Assembly (NCBI GenBank): GCA_008125075.1
Contig: VLTH01000002.1
Location: 2,293,759-2,357,758 of the forward strand
Source: Acetivibrio alkalicellulosi
GTDB lineage: Bacteria; Bacillota; Clostridia; Acetivibrionales; Acetivibrionaceae
Length of the DNA stretch: 64,000 bases
Reading direction: 5' to 3'
The notes below the pieces were generated by a model. The model was given only the letters and a program-made list of their open reading frames with translations. It did no database searches and had not been told where the DNA came from. Every line of letters begins with the position of its first letter. The first letter of the stretch is position 1. Shown piece by piece: positions 18,772 to 28,000 of the stretch. The position numbers and the translations under genes are program-made.

Positions 18772-19308
18772 ATGAATTTTGGCAATAATAGAGAGCTTGC
18801 AGAAAACAAACTTATTCTTCTTTATACAATAGATAGAGTTAGTATGCCTATAAGTAATATTCAAATAACTAAACTTATATTAGAAAATAAATTTATGAAC
18901 TATTTTATTTTTCAGCAGTTTTTAAATGAACTCTGCAGCCAAAATTATATATTATCAACAGTTTCTGATAACAAAACTTTTTACTCCATTACACCTACAG
19001 GCAAAAAAACTTTAGAGTATTTTACAAGCCATATACCTGTAGGTATTAAAACCCTTATTGATAACAGCATATCTGTAATACGTAAAAACTTACGAAACGA
19101 AACCCTTATCAAGGCAGATTTTACTCCTGAAAGTGAAAATGAATTTACTGTAACATGTCAGGTTAGTGAAAATAATTTTACTCTCATAGACTTGAAAATT
19201 TCAGTCGGAACCAAAAGCGACGCCAGAGACATTTGTAATAATTGGAAAAACCATTCCCAGACAATATACAATGAAATAATTGAAAGCCTTATAAAACCAA
19301 GGGGTTAA
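18772..19308 (+). CDS. DUF4364 family winged-helix protein
   Basis: 178 residues. It opens FGNNRELAENKLILLYTIDRV and continues QFLNELCSQNYI and YSITPTGKKTLEYF, the winged-helix pattern of DUF4364, a clostridial family. A DNA-binding regulatory role is inferred from the fold; targets are unknown. GAAAGGAG lies 8 nt before the ATG. A possible -10 element TATAAT lies at 18722-18727. It is convergent with yhbY. Confidence 0.85.
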   Translation: MNFGNNRELAENKLILLYTIDRVSMPISNIQITKLILENKFMNYFIFQQFLNELCSQNYILSTVSDNKTFYSITPTGKKTLEYFTSHIPVGIKTLIDNSISVIRKNLRNETLIKADFTPESENEFTVTCQVSENNFTLIDLKISVGTKSDARDICNNWKNHSQTIYNEIIESLIKPRG

Positions 19309-19329
19309 AAAGTATGGTAACTTTAATCT

Positions 19330-19617
19330 TTAGATTATAATAACTTTATTCTCTTTTGATTCCTTATATAAAACAAATTTATTTCCAATAACCTGAACAA
19401 TATCAGCTTCAGTTAAATTTGCAGCTTCTTCACATACATCACGGGTTTTAATTAATGCACTTTTTAAGACAGTCACCTTAATTAGCTCTCTTGCTTCTAA
19501 GGCTTCATTAAATTGCTTTATCATGTTATCATTAATTCCACCCTTTCCAACTTGAAATATAGAGTCAATGCCATTTGCCAAACTTCGCAAATAACTTCTT
19601 TGCTTACCAGTTAACAT
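19330..19617 (-). CDS. yhbY: YhbY family RNA-binding protein (CRM domain)
   Basis: 95 residues, the standard length. LTGKQRSYLRSLANGIDSIFQVGKGGI and GNKFVLYKES are signature segments of the CRS1/YhbY (CRM) domain; the GKGG loop binds RNA. These proteins associate with the large-subunit ribosome precursor. It lies directly downstream of obgE, another ribosome-assembly gene, separated by a copy of dispersed repeat A. Confidence 0.93.
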   Translation of the reverse strand: MLTGKQRSYLRSLANGIDSIFQVGKGGINDNMIKQFNEALEARELIKVTVLKSALIKTRDVCEEAANLTEADIVQVIGNKFVLYKESKENKVIII

Positions 19618-19656
19618 ATAAATTCTCCTTATATCTTTTAATAGTTGTATTAATCT

Positions 19657-19751
19657 TTTGATTTAATGCTCATGCAATTTGTTTGCTTGCGCAAACATGC
19701 ACATGCCTAGAGACATTCTATGTTGGTGAGCTTTTGCTCATGAATGTCTAT
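19657..19751. repeat. Dispersed hairpin repeat family A, copy 1
   Basis: About 95 bp containing GTTTGCTTGCGCAAAC (a self-complementary segment) and then a nested hairpin: outer arms AGACATTC/GAATGTCT, inner GTGAGC-TTTT-GCTCAT. Closely related sequence lies at 30432-30549 and 38482-38524, and a partial copy at 26676-26712. The distal end of this copy supplies the stop codon of obgE (TAG, 19750-19748), so the element abuts the gene's 3' end. Confidence 0.75.
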
Positions 19752-21019
19752 TTAAAATACTCAAACTCTAAATCATACACTTTAACTAAATTACCTTCTT
19801 GTATTCCCTGGCTTTCAAGAGCATTAACTACACCTTTTCTTTTTAATGACCTTTGAAAATGCTGTAATGATTCATAATCACCAAAGTTTGTTGATGCAAC
19901 TAGTTTTTTTATCCATTTTCCTTCGACTATAAATACATCACCTTCTTTGGAAACTTTAAAGGGCTCTTCATCTCGCTCCACATATTCCATAGTATCTTCG
20001 GGAGTAATAATAACTGTTTCAGGCAATTCTTCTAGTTTTTTCGAAGTAAAGTACATAAGCTCTTTAAGTCCTTGAGAAGTAGCGGCAGATATTGATAAAA
20101 CAGTGTATCCACGGGACTCAAGAACTTGTTTAAATTCATTAAATTTTTCTTGGGCACCAGTAACATCCATCTTATTTGCAGCCACTATCTGAGGTCTTTC
20201 ATATAATATAGGATTATAGTGTTTTAACTCCTCATTGATTACTTCAAAGTCTTTAACTGGATCCCTACCTTCTGAACCTGAGACATCAACCACATGAATT
20301 AGTAGCCTTGTCCTTTCAATATGCTTTAAAAACTCATGTCCTAATCCAATACCTTCATGAGCTCCTTCAATAATACCTGGAATGTCTGCTAAAACAAAAC
20401 CACTCTCAGAATCTAAATTTACAACTCCTAAGTTTGGATTTATTGTGGTAAAATGATAGTTTGCAATTTTAGGTGTAGCTGCTGTAACCATTGACAAAAT
20501 AGTGGATTTGCCTACATTAGGAAACCCAATTAGCCCTACATCAGCTAATAGTTTTAACTCCAGAATAACAGACAGTTCTTCCCCTGGTTCTCCTGGTTTT
20601 GCAAAATTAGGAATCTGCCTTGTAGGAGTAGCAAAATGTTGATTTCCAGCCCCACCTTTTCCACCTTTGGCTACTACCACTTCTTGCCCGGGTTGTACCA
20701 GGTCAGCAATAATGCGTCCTGTCTCTTCTTCTTTTACAATTGTTCCAGGTGGAACCTTAACAATAAGATCCTCTCCACTTTTTCCGCTACAATTTTTAGC
20801 GCCTCCATTTTGGCCATCATCCGCCTTATATTTCCTTTTGTATCTAAAATCCTGCAGAGTTCTAAGCCCTTGGTCTACAATGAAAATAACACTTCCGCCT
20901 CTTCCACCGTCTCCTCCATCAGGTCCACCCTTGGATATATATTTTTCTCTATGAAAAGAAACTGCACCATCTCCACCTTTTCCAGCTTTTATAAGTATTT
21001 TAGCACTATCTATAAACAT
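19748..21019 (-). CDS. obgE: GTPase ObgE/CgtA (ribosome assembly)
   Basis: 423 residues with all three Obg parts: the glycine-rich Obg fold (residues 1-158, GGDGAVSFHREKYISKGGPD), the GTPase domain (G1 GFPNVGKST, G3 DIPGI, G4 NKMD) and the C-terminal OCT domain ending LVKVYDLEFEYFK. It binds the 50S subunit and couples its maturation to nucleotide state. It forms the canonical rplU-prp-rpmA-obgE-yhbY order on the minus strand. 249 bp of structured spacer separate it from rpmA. Confidence 0.97.
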   Translation of the reverse strand: MFIDSAKILIKAGKGGDGAVSFHREKYISKGGPDGGDGGRGGSVIFIVDQGLRTLQDFRYKRKYKADDGQNGGAKNCSGKSGEDLIVKVPPGTIVKEEETGRIIADLVQPGQEVVVAKGGKGGAGNQHFATPTRQIPNFAKPGEPGEELSVILELKLLADVGLIGFPNVGKSTILSMVTAATPKIANYHFTTINPNLGVVNLDSESGFVLADIPGIIEGAHEGIGLGHEFLKHIERTRLLIHVVDVSGSEGRDPVKDFEVINEELKHYNPILYERPQIVAANKMDVTGAQEKFNEFKQVLESRGYTVLSISAATSQGLKELMYFTSKKLEELPETVIITPEDTMEYVERDEEPFKVSKEGDVFIVEGKWIKKLVASTNFGDYESLQHFQRSLKRKGVVNALESQGIQEGNLVKVYDLEFEYFK

Positions 21020-21129
21020 AATATTTCAACTCCAAACTATATACTTTCATCGTTTCTATATTGCAGCTTCCGCTACTATATTCTAAAAAGCATTTTTAAA
21101 ATAGTAAAACACTGTATTAGTATTCCACA

Positions 21130-21266
21130 CATACAAAAATAAATCCCGGCTTAGATCAAACAAAATATTTACATACCCTCTCGCATGACCACTATAAAAT
21201 AAGGAAGCCAGCCAAAGTTAACGTATGTTTATACTTTGCTCGTCTTAATACCGGGACTTTAGTTTC
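21130..21266 (-). ncRNA. Structured spacer between rpmA and obgE ending in terminator-like sequence
   Basis: On the minus strand, just past the rpmA stop, GTCCCGGTATTAAGAC is followed about 90 nt later by GATCTAAGCCGGGA and then TTTATTTTT. The two arms pair with few mismatches, closing a long-range stem with further hairpins inside (for example GGCTGGCTTCC and CATGCGAGAGGGTATG), and the T-run follows immediately. This could be a bulky terminator, an attenuator before obgE or a structured 3'-UTR RNA. No known family was recognised. Confidence 0.4.
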
Positions 21267-21268
21267 TA

Positions 21269-21547
21269 TTATGCAGTAACAATACTTACTTGTTTTTTGT
21301 CCTTACCTAGTCTTGAGAACTTAACTTTTCCATCGGAAAGTGCAAATAGTGTATCATCACTACCTTTACCAACATTTATACCTGGATGGATTTTAGTTCC
21401 TCTTTGTCTAACCAATATATTACCTGCTGTAACAAACTGTCCGTCTGCTCTCTTTACTCCAAGTCTTTTAGATTCACTATCACGACCGTTTTTTGAACTA
21501 CCTACCCCTTTTTTATGAGCAAATAGCTGTAAATTAATTTTAATCAT
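21269..21547 (-). CDS. rpmA: 50S ribosomal protein L27 (with Prp-cleaved N-terminal extension)
   Basis: 92 residues. The N-terminus [20 protein letters not shown] carries the Firmicutes extension (INLQLF-A) that the Prp protease removes to expose the mature AHKKG end near the peptidyl transferase centre. The remainder ([36 protein letters not shown]) is canonical L27. It begins 3 bp after prp ends, so the two are translationally coupled. Confidence 0.98.
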   Translation of the reverse strand: MIKINLQLFAHKKGVGSSKNGRDSESKRLGVKRADGQFVTAGNILVRQRGTKIHPGINVGKGSDDTLFALSDGKVKFSRLGKDKKQVSIVTA

Positions 21548-21550
21548 CGG

Positions 21551-21880
21551 TTACACCTCCTCATCTAATACCGATACGTACTTTCTATATGAAAGTTCAA
21601 TCTGTTTAAAACCTAATACTATAGTTTCAAGAATAATATTTGCCATTTGTTTCCTGTCTCCGGAAATATCCATAGGAACAAAGCATCTCATATATCCATC
21701 TTTTTCAACATATCCACTAATACCTACCATATCTTCTAAGGCACCAGCTGCAGTATATGCTAAAACGGATACTGCCGAACAGATAATATCACTGCCAGGT
21801 TCAGAAAAACCTGCATGACCTTTTACTGTAAACTCACGAATATAATGGTCTTTATCCCTGACAATATTTATTCTGATCAT
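21551..21880 (-). CDS. prp: Ribosomal-processing cysteine protease Prp
   Basis: 109 residues. GHAGFSEPGSDIICSAVSVL contains the catalytic His and Cys of Prp, the enzyme that trims the N-terminal extension of L27. Its position between rplU and rpmA is the conserved Firmicutes order and agrees with the extended L27 here. About 10 bp separate it from rplU. Confidence 0.95.
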   Translation of the reverse strand: MIRINIVRDKDHYIREFTVKGHAGFSEPGSDIICSAVSVLAYTAAGALEDMVGISGYVEKDGYMRCFVPMDISGDRKQMANIILETIVLGFKQIELSYRKYVSVLDEEV

Positions 21881-21890
21881 TTTTTACATC

Positions 21891-22202
21891 CTAAGCATTA
21901 ATTTTTTCAATTTGTACTTTTGTATGTGGCTGTCTGTGTCCTTGTTTTTTTCTATAGCCCTTTTTAGGCTTGTATTTAAAAACAATGATCTTTTTGTCCT
22001 TACCCTGTCCTAATACTTTTCCACTTACTGTTGCATTACTCACATAAGGAGCACCAACATTCATATTATCATCTTTTTGGACAGCAACAACCCTATCAAA
22101 AATAACAGACTCACCCTGCTCTTGTGAAAGCTTCTCAAGAAAAAGAATATCCCCCTCTTGAACCTTGTACTGTTTTCCACCACTTTCAATTATTGCGTAC
22201 AT
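21891..22202 (-). CDS. rplU: 50S ribosomal protein L21
   Basis: 103 residues from ATG 22202 ([18 protein letters not shown]), 5 nt after GGGAGGTG; the upstream in-frame GTG lies inside that motif. The C-terminus [20 protein letters not shown] is the typical rRNA-binding tail. It leads the rplU-prp-rpmA group and is preceded by a likely L21 leader. Confidence 0.97.
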   Translation of the reverse strand: MYAIIESGGKQYKVQEGDILFLEKLSQEQGESVIFDRVVAVQKDDNMNVGAPYVSNATVSGKVLGQGKDKKIIVFKYKPKKGYRKKQGHRQPHTKVQIEKINA

Positions 22203-22309
22203 AAACACACCTCCCTAACCAATCTCGCCGATATATAGGTAGCAACATTAGCTGCATTTTTCAACCCTAATCGTGCGGTTACTCACAGTATTTTAACACA
22301 ACAAACAAT
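22203..22309 (-). ncRNA. Probable ribosomal protein L21 leader
   Basis: About 100 nt between the RNase G gene and rplU, with hairpin-forming segments (AACCGCACGATTAGGGTT; GCAGCTAATGTTGCT) and a conserved-looking end CGGCGAGATTGGTTAGGGAG that contains the ribosome binding site. L21 leaders that autoregulate rplU occur at exactly this place in Firmicutes. The call rests on position and structure; a covariance-model search would settle it. Confidence 0.5.
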
Positions 22310-23805
22310 CTATGTCAATAAATTATCTGGAGCAATCTCTTTTATTTTCATTTCTTCATGCTTAACACTATCAGACGATTTTATTACAACTCTTTTGCTA
22401 AAAACACTTTCAATACGTGAAAGATTACCGTCGTTTTCACCCATCAACACCTCTGCTACAGTTGGATGAACCTCAACCTCAATAGCATTTGCAATTGTTT
22501 GTGTAAAATACTTACTTATTTCTTTTTCAATATTTCTTGCAACAGATTCAGCTGACAATATCTTTCCTACACCATCACAATATGGACAATCCTGTAAAAC
22601 TACTGATGCAAGGCCTTCCCTCACCTTTTTTCTTGTCATTTCTATAAGTCCAAGCCCAGTCATACCAACAACAGTAGTCTTTGTACGATCTCTTTTTAAG
22701 GATTTTTTAAAACTTCTACAACCTGTCTTTGGTGCTCAGTCTCACTCATGTCAATAAAATCAATAATTATAATTCCACCAATATCCCTGAGTCTAAGCTG
22801 TTTTGCAATTTCTTTTGCTGCTTCCTTGTTAGTTCTTAAAACAGTATCTTCAAGATTATTAACACCAACATATTTCCCAGTATTAACATCAATAACAGTC
22901 AATGCTTCTGTTCTTTCAATTATAAGATAACCTCCACATTTAAGCCAAATTTTCTTAGCCAACGCTTTAGATATCATAGCATCAATATTAAAGTGATCAT
23001 ATAAGTCAATATTTTTATTAACATATTCAACTCTAAGCTTTAATGCAGGAGAAATCATCTCTACCAGTTCAAGCACTTTATTGTATTCTTGTCTGTCATT
23101 TATTACGAATTTATCTATATACCAGGTAAACATATCTCTTACAGATCTGTAAATAATATTAATATCTTTGTGGATACAGCGTGGAACCGGTCCACTGTGT
23201 TCTTTTTGCTTTATTTTAGTCCATAACTTGACTAAAAAGTTAATATCATTTTTAAAGTCTTCTTCTCTTTTACCCTCGGAAACAGTCCTTACAATAAGAC
23301 CCATATTTTTAGGCTTAATTTTTTCAGCTATTTTTTTAAGCTTAATTCTCTCGTCGTCATCCTCAATTCTTCTAGAAATACCTACATAATCTGCATTCGG
23401 GAGCAAAACTAATTGCCTACCAGGTAAAGTTATATGAGTTGTAACTCTTGGTCCCTTTGTTCCAATAGGCTCTTTAGTAACTTGAACTGTTATTTCTTGT
23501 CCGGGCCTTAATATCTCATCAATATTGTAGTTTTTTACATCATTGTACATTTCTTCATCATCTTCATGAAACTCTTTTTGAGAAACTGCATCTCCAACGT
23601 ATAAAAAAGCATTTTTTTCATATCCAATATCTATAAAAGCAGCCTGCATCCCCGGCAAAACACTACTAACTTTGCCTCTATAAATATTTCCCACTAATCT
23701 CTCGGAATCACTTCTCTCAATAAATATCTCCACAAGTTCCTTATCCTCAAGAAGAGCTACCCTTTTTTCATTTAAACCCACATCAACAATAATTTCACTA
23801 ATCAT
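22310..23805 (-). CDS. rng: RNase E/G family ribonuclease, split by a -1 frameshift
   Basis: Frame 1 (23805-22696) encodes 369 residues: an S1-like RNA-binding start (GNIYRGKVSSVLPGMQAAF) and the catalytic region (ALTVIDVNTGKYVG, IIIIDFIDM, the two Asp that bind Mg). It then ends VEVLKNP-stop. The rest of the enzyme is in the -1 frame: KSLKRDRTKTTVVGMTGLGL ... CPYCDGVG (Zn-link-like) to 22310. The shift falls at T-TTA-AAA (22711-22705), a classical -1 slippery heptamer inside an A6 run. Slipping back one base gives exactly the expected VLKKSLKRDRTK. Total about 498 residues, normal for RNase G. It may be a sequencing or natural indel, transcript slippage or programmed frameshifting. It degrades and matures RNA and sits with the L21 operon. 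Confidence 0.88.
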
Positions 23806-23822
23806 TTGACCACCCCATATTG

Positions 23823-24626
23823 CTAATTATAAACTTCATTTAAAGGATCGGTAAATCTTTCTGCCTTGCCTGTGAGAAGACCTGATCGATGTATTTTTAT
23901 TATTTCAAAATCACAATCATAAACATTGTTTAGAGCCTTAACCAAGTACTCGGGTTTTAAATTTGCTACACTACCTGCACTAAGTACCATTGATAGACAA
24001 AATAAGTTTTCTGGCAAATCATCATAAAATTTCTCTACATAATTCAAAATCCAAGGATCATCACATATATCATTTTCTAAATGTAATTTATCACCTTTTA
24101 CATTTATACTTTTTATATAAATACTATGAATCATAGGTCGAATATCAACCATCTTAACTTTGCTCTTAGACTGCTTTTGAATAATTATTTCATCCCTCTC
24201 TAAAAAACTTCGTAATATATTTTTTATTTGGTCCATTTCTACATATGTGCTTGAACTAATTAAAATCTCGTAGGTGGCACCAGCGATAGATGCCATAATA
24301 TTTGACTTTTCTGTTTTTTTCTTAGCATCAGTAATAACTACCCCTCGAGGAAGAAACTTGTTTAGTCTTTCTGTAAACTCATCTGGTTCTAATTCAATAT
24401 CAAAATCTAAGTCCAGGTACTCTGCCTCACTAGTAACACCAACTGACAAAGGAAGCCCAAAAACTAACTGTGGGTGGGGATTAAACCCCTTAGAATAAGC
24501 TATTGGTAAGCCTGACCGCCTTAATGCCCTTTCAAACATTTTCATTAGATCCAAGTGAGAAATATATTTAACTTCTTCACCACGAGTAAATTTTGCTCTT
24601 ATGCTATTAATTACAAACACCTCCAT
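23823..24626 (-). CDS. TIGR03936/DUF2344 family radical-SAM-associated protein
   Basis: 267 residues if it starts at ATG 24626. It reads RAKFTRGEEVKYISHLDLMK and SGLPIAYSKGFNPHPQLVFG, the signature of the DUF2344 family, which is nearly always found beside or fused to the TIGR03960 radical SAM protein. Here the start overlaps the last codons of that gene by about 20 bp, so they are translationally coupled. No catalytic cysteines are present; a tRNA- or ribosome-related substrate-binding role is inferred from gene order with rng and rplU. Confidence 0.88.
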   Translation of the reverse strand: MEVFVINSIRAKFTRGEEVKYISHLDLMKMFERALRRSGLPIAYSKGFNPHPQLVFGLPLSVGVTSEAEYLDLDFDIELEPDEFTERLNKFLPRGVVITDAKKKTEKSNIMASIAGATYEILISSSTYVEMDQIKNILRSFLERDEIIIQKQSKSKVKMVDIRPMIHSIYIKSINVKGDKLHLENDICDDPWILNYVEKFYDDLPENLFCLSMVLSAGSVANLKPEYLVKALNNVYDCDFEIIKIHRSGLLTGKAERFTDPLNEVYN

Positions 24627-26445
24627 CAAAAGAAACAACTCCACATCCGGAACAAGCTTCTTTGCAATTTGAGGTAATCTGTTCTGAATTAGCCTTTTCA
24701 CTTTCTTTCTTTAGAAACTTTTTTGTTACTCCTACATCAATATGATCCCATGGAAGAATTTCATCATAATTTCTTTTTCTATTTGCATAATAATGAGGAT
24801 CAACTCCACATTGTTCAAAGGCTTCTAACCACTTTTCATGCTTAAAATGTTCTCCCCAGCTATCAAACTTACATCCCTTTCTAAAAGCAGTGATAAGCAC
24901 TTTTCCAAGCCTTCTATCCCCTCTTGCAAAAATAGCCTCTAAAAAACTTACGTATGGGTCATGCCAACTGTATTTTATATATTTATTTTTTATTTTTTCC
25001 TTTAAGTGCATCTGTTTTTCTTTTAAAACATCAATAGAATCTTGAGCTTCCCACTGAAATGGCGTAAATGGCTTAGGTACAAAAGACGATGCACTGACGT
25101 TTATACTAAGACCCTTCCCTCTCTTATCCTTAGGTGTTTGCATATATACATCAACAACTTTTTTACAAAGTTCTGCTATTCCTTCAATGTCTTCAAATGT
25201 CTCTGTAGGAAGTCCTAACATGAAATAAAGCTTAACTCCACTCCACCCACCATTAAAGGCAGTTGAAACAGAATTTATCAAATCTTCTTCTGTTACACCT
25301 TTATTAATTACATTCCTAAGTCTTTGACTTCCTGCCTCTGGTGCAAAAGTAAGTCCACTTTTTCTTACCTTCTGGGCTTTTTCCATAAGTTCTAAAGAAA
25401 AAGAATCTATCCTCAGTGATGGTAATGAAAAGTTCACCTTTTTAGGCTCCATCTCACAGATTAAGCCCTCTGTCAATTCTTTTAACTGGGAATAATCACT
25501 TGTACTAAGTGAAGTAAGTGAAATTTCTTCATACCCTGTACTCTGTTGTAGTTTTCCTGCTAATTCAAGAAGCTTGTCCGAGGTTCTTTCTCTTACAGGT
25601 CTGTAAATAAAACCTGCCTGACAAAATCTACAACCTCTTATGCATCCTCTAAATAACTCTAGCATAATTCTGTCATGCACAATACCTGTAAATGGCACAA
25701 TTATTTTGTCTGGGAAAAAAACTTTATCTAAATCTTTAATAATTCTTTTCTTAATTTTTTCAGGGTAAATATTATTTTTAGGCAACACAGACTTTATTGT
25801 GTTATCATGGTTATACTCTACCACATAAAACTCAGGTACATATATACCTTCAATTTCTGTAATTTTTCTCAAAAAATCTTCTCTGGATAAATCAGCATCT
25901 TTCCATACAATATAAGCATCCATAACTTCATTTATAATTTCTTCTCCTTCGCCTAGCATAAAGAAATCTACAAAGTCTGCCAATGGCTCAGGATTATATG
26001 CACAAGGTCCCCCTGCACATACAAAAGGATGCTCCCTTGTTCTTTCACTCTTTAATATGGGTATATCTGAAAGATCAAGCATATTAATTATATTAGTATA
26101 ACTCATTTCATACTGCAAAGTAAATCCAACAAAATCAAATTGTCTAATTGAAGATTGAGTCTCTAGGGTAAAAAGAGGTATGTTATTTTCCCTCATTTTA
26201 CTCTCCATATCAATCCATGGAGCAAAAACCCTCTCACAATATGTTTCAGGTCTTTCATTTAGGACATGATAGAGTATTTTCATACCTAAATGAGACATAC
26301 CAACTTCATAAACATCTGGAAAACAAAATGCAAATCTTATTGATATTTCATCTAAGTTTTTGTGAATACTATTCCATTCATTCCCTGTGTATCTTGATGG
26401 TTTTTCGACATTTTGTAGTATTTTGTCACTTATTTTTATATTCAA
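24607..26445 (-). CDS. TIGR03960 family B12-binding-domain radical SAM protein
   Basis: 612 residues. The N-terminal part is the cobalamin-binding-like Rossmann region (FCFPDVYEVGMSHLGMKIL). The radical SAM motif is RGCIRGCRFCQAG (CxxxCxxC), with LTSLSTSDYSQL, FAPEAGSQRLRNVINKG and KLYFMLGLPTE following. The C-terminus ends in a Cys-rich tail (CKEACSGCG). It pairs with the DUF2344 protein. The exact reaction is unknown, but the pair sits upstream of rng-rplU-rpmA-obgE in many clostridia, pointing to RNA or ribosome modification. Confidence 0.92.
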   Translation of the reverse strand: MNIKISDKILQNVEKPSRYTGNEWNSIHKNLDEISIRFAFCFPDVYEVGMSHLGMKILYHVLNERPETYCERVFAPWIDMESKMRENNIPLFTLETQSSIRQFDFVGFTLQYEMSYTNIINMLDLSDIPILKSERTREHPFVCAGGPCAYNPEPLADFVDFFMLGEGEEIINEVMDAYIVWKDADLSREDFLRKITEIEGIYVPEFYVVEYNHDNTIKSVLPKNNIYPEKIKKRIIKDLDKVFFPDKIIVPFTGIVHDRIMLELFRGCIRGCRFCQAGFIYRPVRERTSDKLLELAGKLQQSTGYEEISLTSLSTSDYSQLKELTEGLICEMEPKKVNFSLPSLRIDSFSLELMEKAQKVRKSGLTFAPEAGSQRLRNVINKGVTEEDLINSVSTAFNGGWSGVKLYFMLGLPTETFEDIEGIAELCKKVVDVYMQTPKDKRGKGLSINVSASSFVPKPFTPFQWEAQDSIDVLKEKQMHLKEKIKNKYIKYSWHDPYVSFLEAIFARGDRRLGKVLITAFRKGCKFDSWGEHFKHEKWLEAFEQCGVDPHYYANRKRNYDEILPWDHIDVGVTKKFLKKESEKANSEQITSNCKEACSGCGVVSFDGGVCN

Positions 26446-26675
26446 CTAAATCCTCCATTATAAATATATAAACAGATAGCAACTTATAGTTGCAATCAAA
26501 TAATTCTATTAAAAAGGTTGTCAAAAAAAACGTCATTTTAAAATCAGTACATATATTATAATAACTAATATGATACTTTTTAGCAACAACAACTTACTAT
26601 TCTCAAAAAAAGTTTTTTACTTTTCTACAATTTTGAAAAGTAGTTTCACAATTGTCGTGTTACAAAAGAGTTCAC

Positions 26676-26712
26676 TTTATGATGGTGAGCTTATATCCTC
26701 ATTAATGTCTAA
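26676..26712. repeat. Partial copy of repeat A forming the end of the DUF3048 gene
   Basis: TATGATGGTGAGCTTATAT then CTCATTAATGTCTAA aligns with the hairpin core of repeat A (TATGTTGGTGAGCTTTT then GCTCATGAATGTCTA). It overlaps the last codons of the gene at 26677-27789 and seems to have supplied its C-terminal tail (INEDISSPS). Confidence 0.5.
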
Positions 26713-27789
26713 ATTTGTGATTTCTACTTTAGCTGTTGTCGGAAATATTTGTATCCAGGTCTGTCCAGGGTTAAGAAGGATTTCATTTCCTTCTTTGTCT
26801 AAATATCTAGTTTTTTCTCTTCTAGATCCTTTTGACCAAGTTATTTCAATATACTTACCATTGGTAATATAATAGCCTTCACCACTTCCTACTGTAACAA
26901 CTTCCTGTCTTCCTGCATAGTCATCCTTTATAGGATAGTTTCTCACTTTCTGAACAATAATATTCTTAGCTGTAAGCTGTTCTTCCGACACTCTTTCCAT
27001 ATGGGGAGCATCTCTTCTATCTCTTAGATATATTTTTTTCTCTGGATCATAAGTAAAACTACTGGACATTACCCAAGAATATGTTAACTTAATTTTCTCT
27101 GCGTCTTTACCATCTAAAAGTTCAACAGGCTTATCCGAGTATTTAAATACCTGCTCAACTTCTGTTGTCTTCCTAAAATTAGTCCTATCAACATAGTTTT
27201 TTAATCTTTCCATTGAAGTGTAAGTATCTTGCCAATTGTTTCTATCCTTTGTCAGTTTCCAAAAAACATCTCCTGCTCCATTAATATTACTTATACCAAA
27301 TGTGGAAATATCTCTTTGTGCCATTGGACTCCATCCTATATGGGCATAAATTGCATCATGTTCCATAACATAATCTAAAAAGTAATGCCTTGAGCTTCTT
27401 ACAGGCCCTATCATAGTAGCATCCTGTTCCCAAAACAAAGGCATAAACCTTGTTTCACCACCCTCTACTATTATTTCATAAATAATCTGAGCTAAATGTA
27501 GTCCTCCCTGTGGTAAGGTGCGAGGGCCTGCATTGTCTATCATTACTGCATAAGGCCTTACTCCAGAAGCTGGAAACACAAAGTTTCTTAAAGCATACTC
27601 CTCTTCTTCTGATTCTTCTTCTATTTCTTCCTCAAGAGCAACATCCGCTGTTGGAACTGGAGTTGAGGTAGGATTAATATCAACTTCAGAGTTTACCTCC
27701 TGGTCCTTTTCACAAGCTGCTAAAAAAAATAATATCAGAAACAATAAACATATACCTATAACTTTTTTTCTCAATGAAACCTTAATCAT
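26677..27789 (-). CDS. DUF3048 domain lipoprotein (YerB-like)
   Basis: 370 residues. The signal peptide ends LFFLAAC, a lipobox. A Glu-rich linker (EEEIEEESEEEE) follows, then the DUF3048 core (RPYAVMIDNAGPRTLPQGGL, FMPLFWEQDATMIGPVRSSR, YAHIGWSPMAQRDI) ending with the LNPGQTWIQIFP C-terminal domain, as in Bacillus YerB. An extracytoplasmic envelope-associated role is inferred; the biochemical function is unknown. The final residues coincide with a repeat-A copy. Confidence 0.88.
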   Translation of the reverse strand: MIKVSLRKKVIGICLLFLILFFLAACEKDQEVNSEVDINPTSTPVPTADVALEEEIEEESEEEEYALRNFVFPASGVRPYAVMIDNAGPRTLPQGGLHLAQIIYEIIVEGGETRFMPLFWEQDATMIGPVRSSRHYFLDYVMEHDAIYAHIGWSPMAQRDISTFGISNINGAGDVFWKLTKDRNNWQDTYTSMERLKNYVDRTNFRKTTEVEQVFKYSDKPVELLDGKDAEKIKLTYSWVMSSSFTYDPEKKIYLRDRRDAPHMERVSEEQLTAKNIIVQKVRNYPIKDDYAGRQEVVTVGSGEGYYITNGKYIEITWSKGSRREKTRYLDKEGNEILLNPGQTWIQIFPTTAKVEITNLDINEDISSPS

Positions 27790-27935
27790 TTAAAATCCCC
27801 CAATATTATTGTTAGACTATATATTTCTATATAAAATTATAAAATCCTCTATGTAATTATAAACCCAAACAGGTACCTTGTCCCAGTTTAGGGCGGCAGA
27901 AGTGATAATTTAGCTAATCCTTAGATAAAACTAAT

Positions 27936-27967
27936 GCCCTAAGAAATATGTAAATATATCTTAGGGC
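27936..27967 (-). terminator. Intrinsic-terminator-like hairpin after the DUF1292 gene
   Basis: Perfect 9-bp arms GCCCTAAGA/TCTTAGGGC separated by 14 nt, followed on the minus strand by a T-rich stretch. It lies 35-65 bp past the DUF1292 stop. Confidence 0.55.
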
Positions 27968-28000
27968 TAACTTAAGGTTCTAAAATTCAACTTCATCGCC

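Noticed and set aside
20636-21142. A 168-codon plus-strand open frame opposite obgE
   Set aside because: It is antisense to the well-conserved Obg coding sequence, has a low-complexity product and no ribosome binding site.
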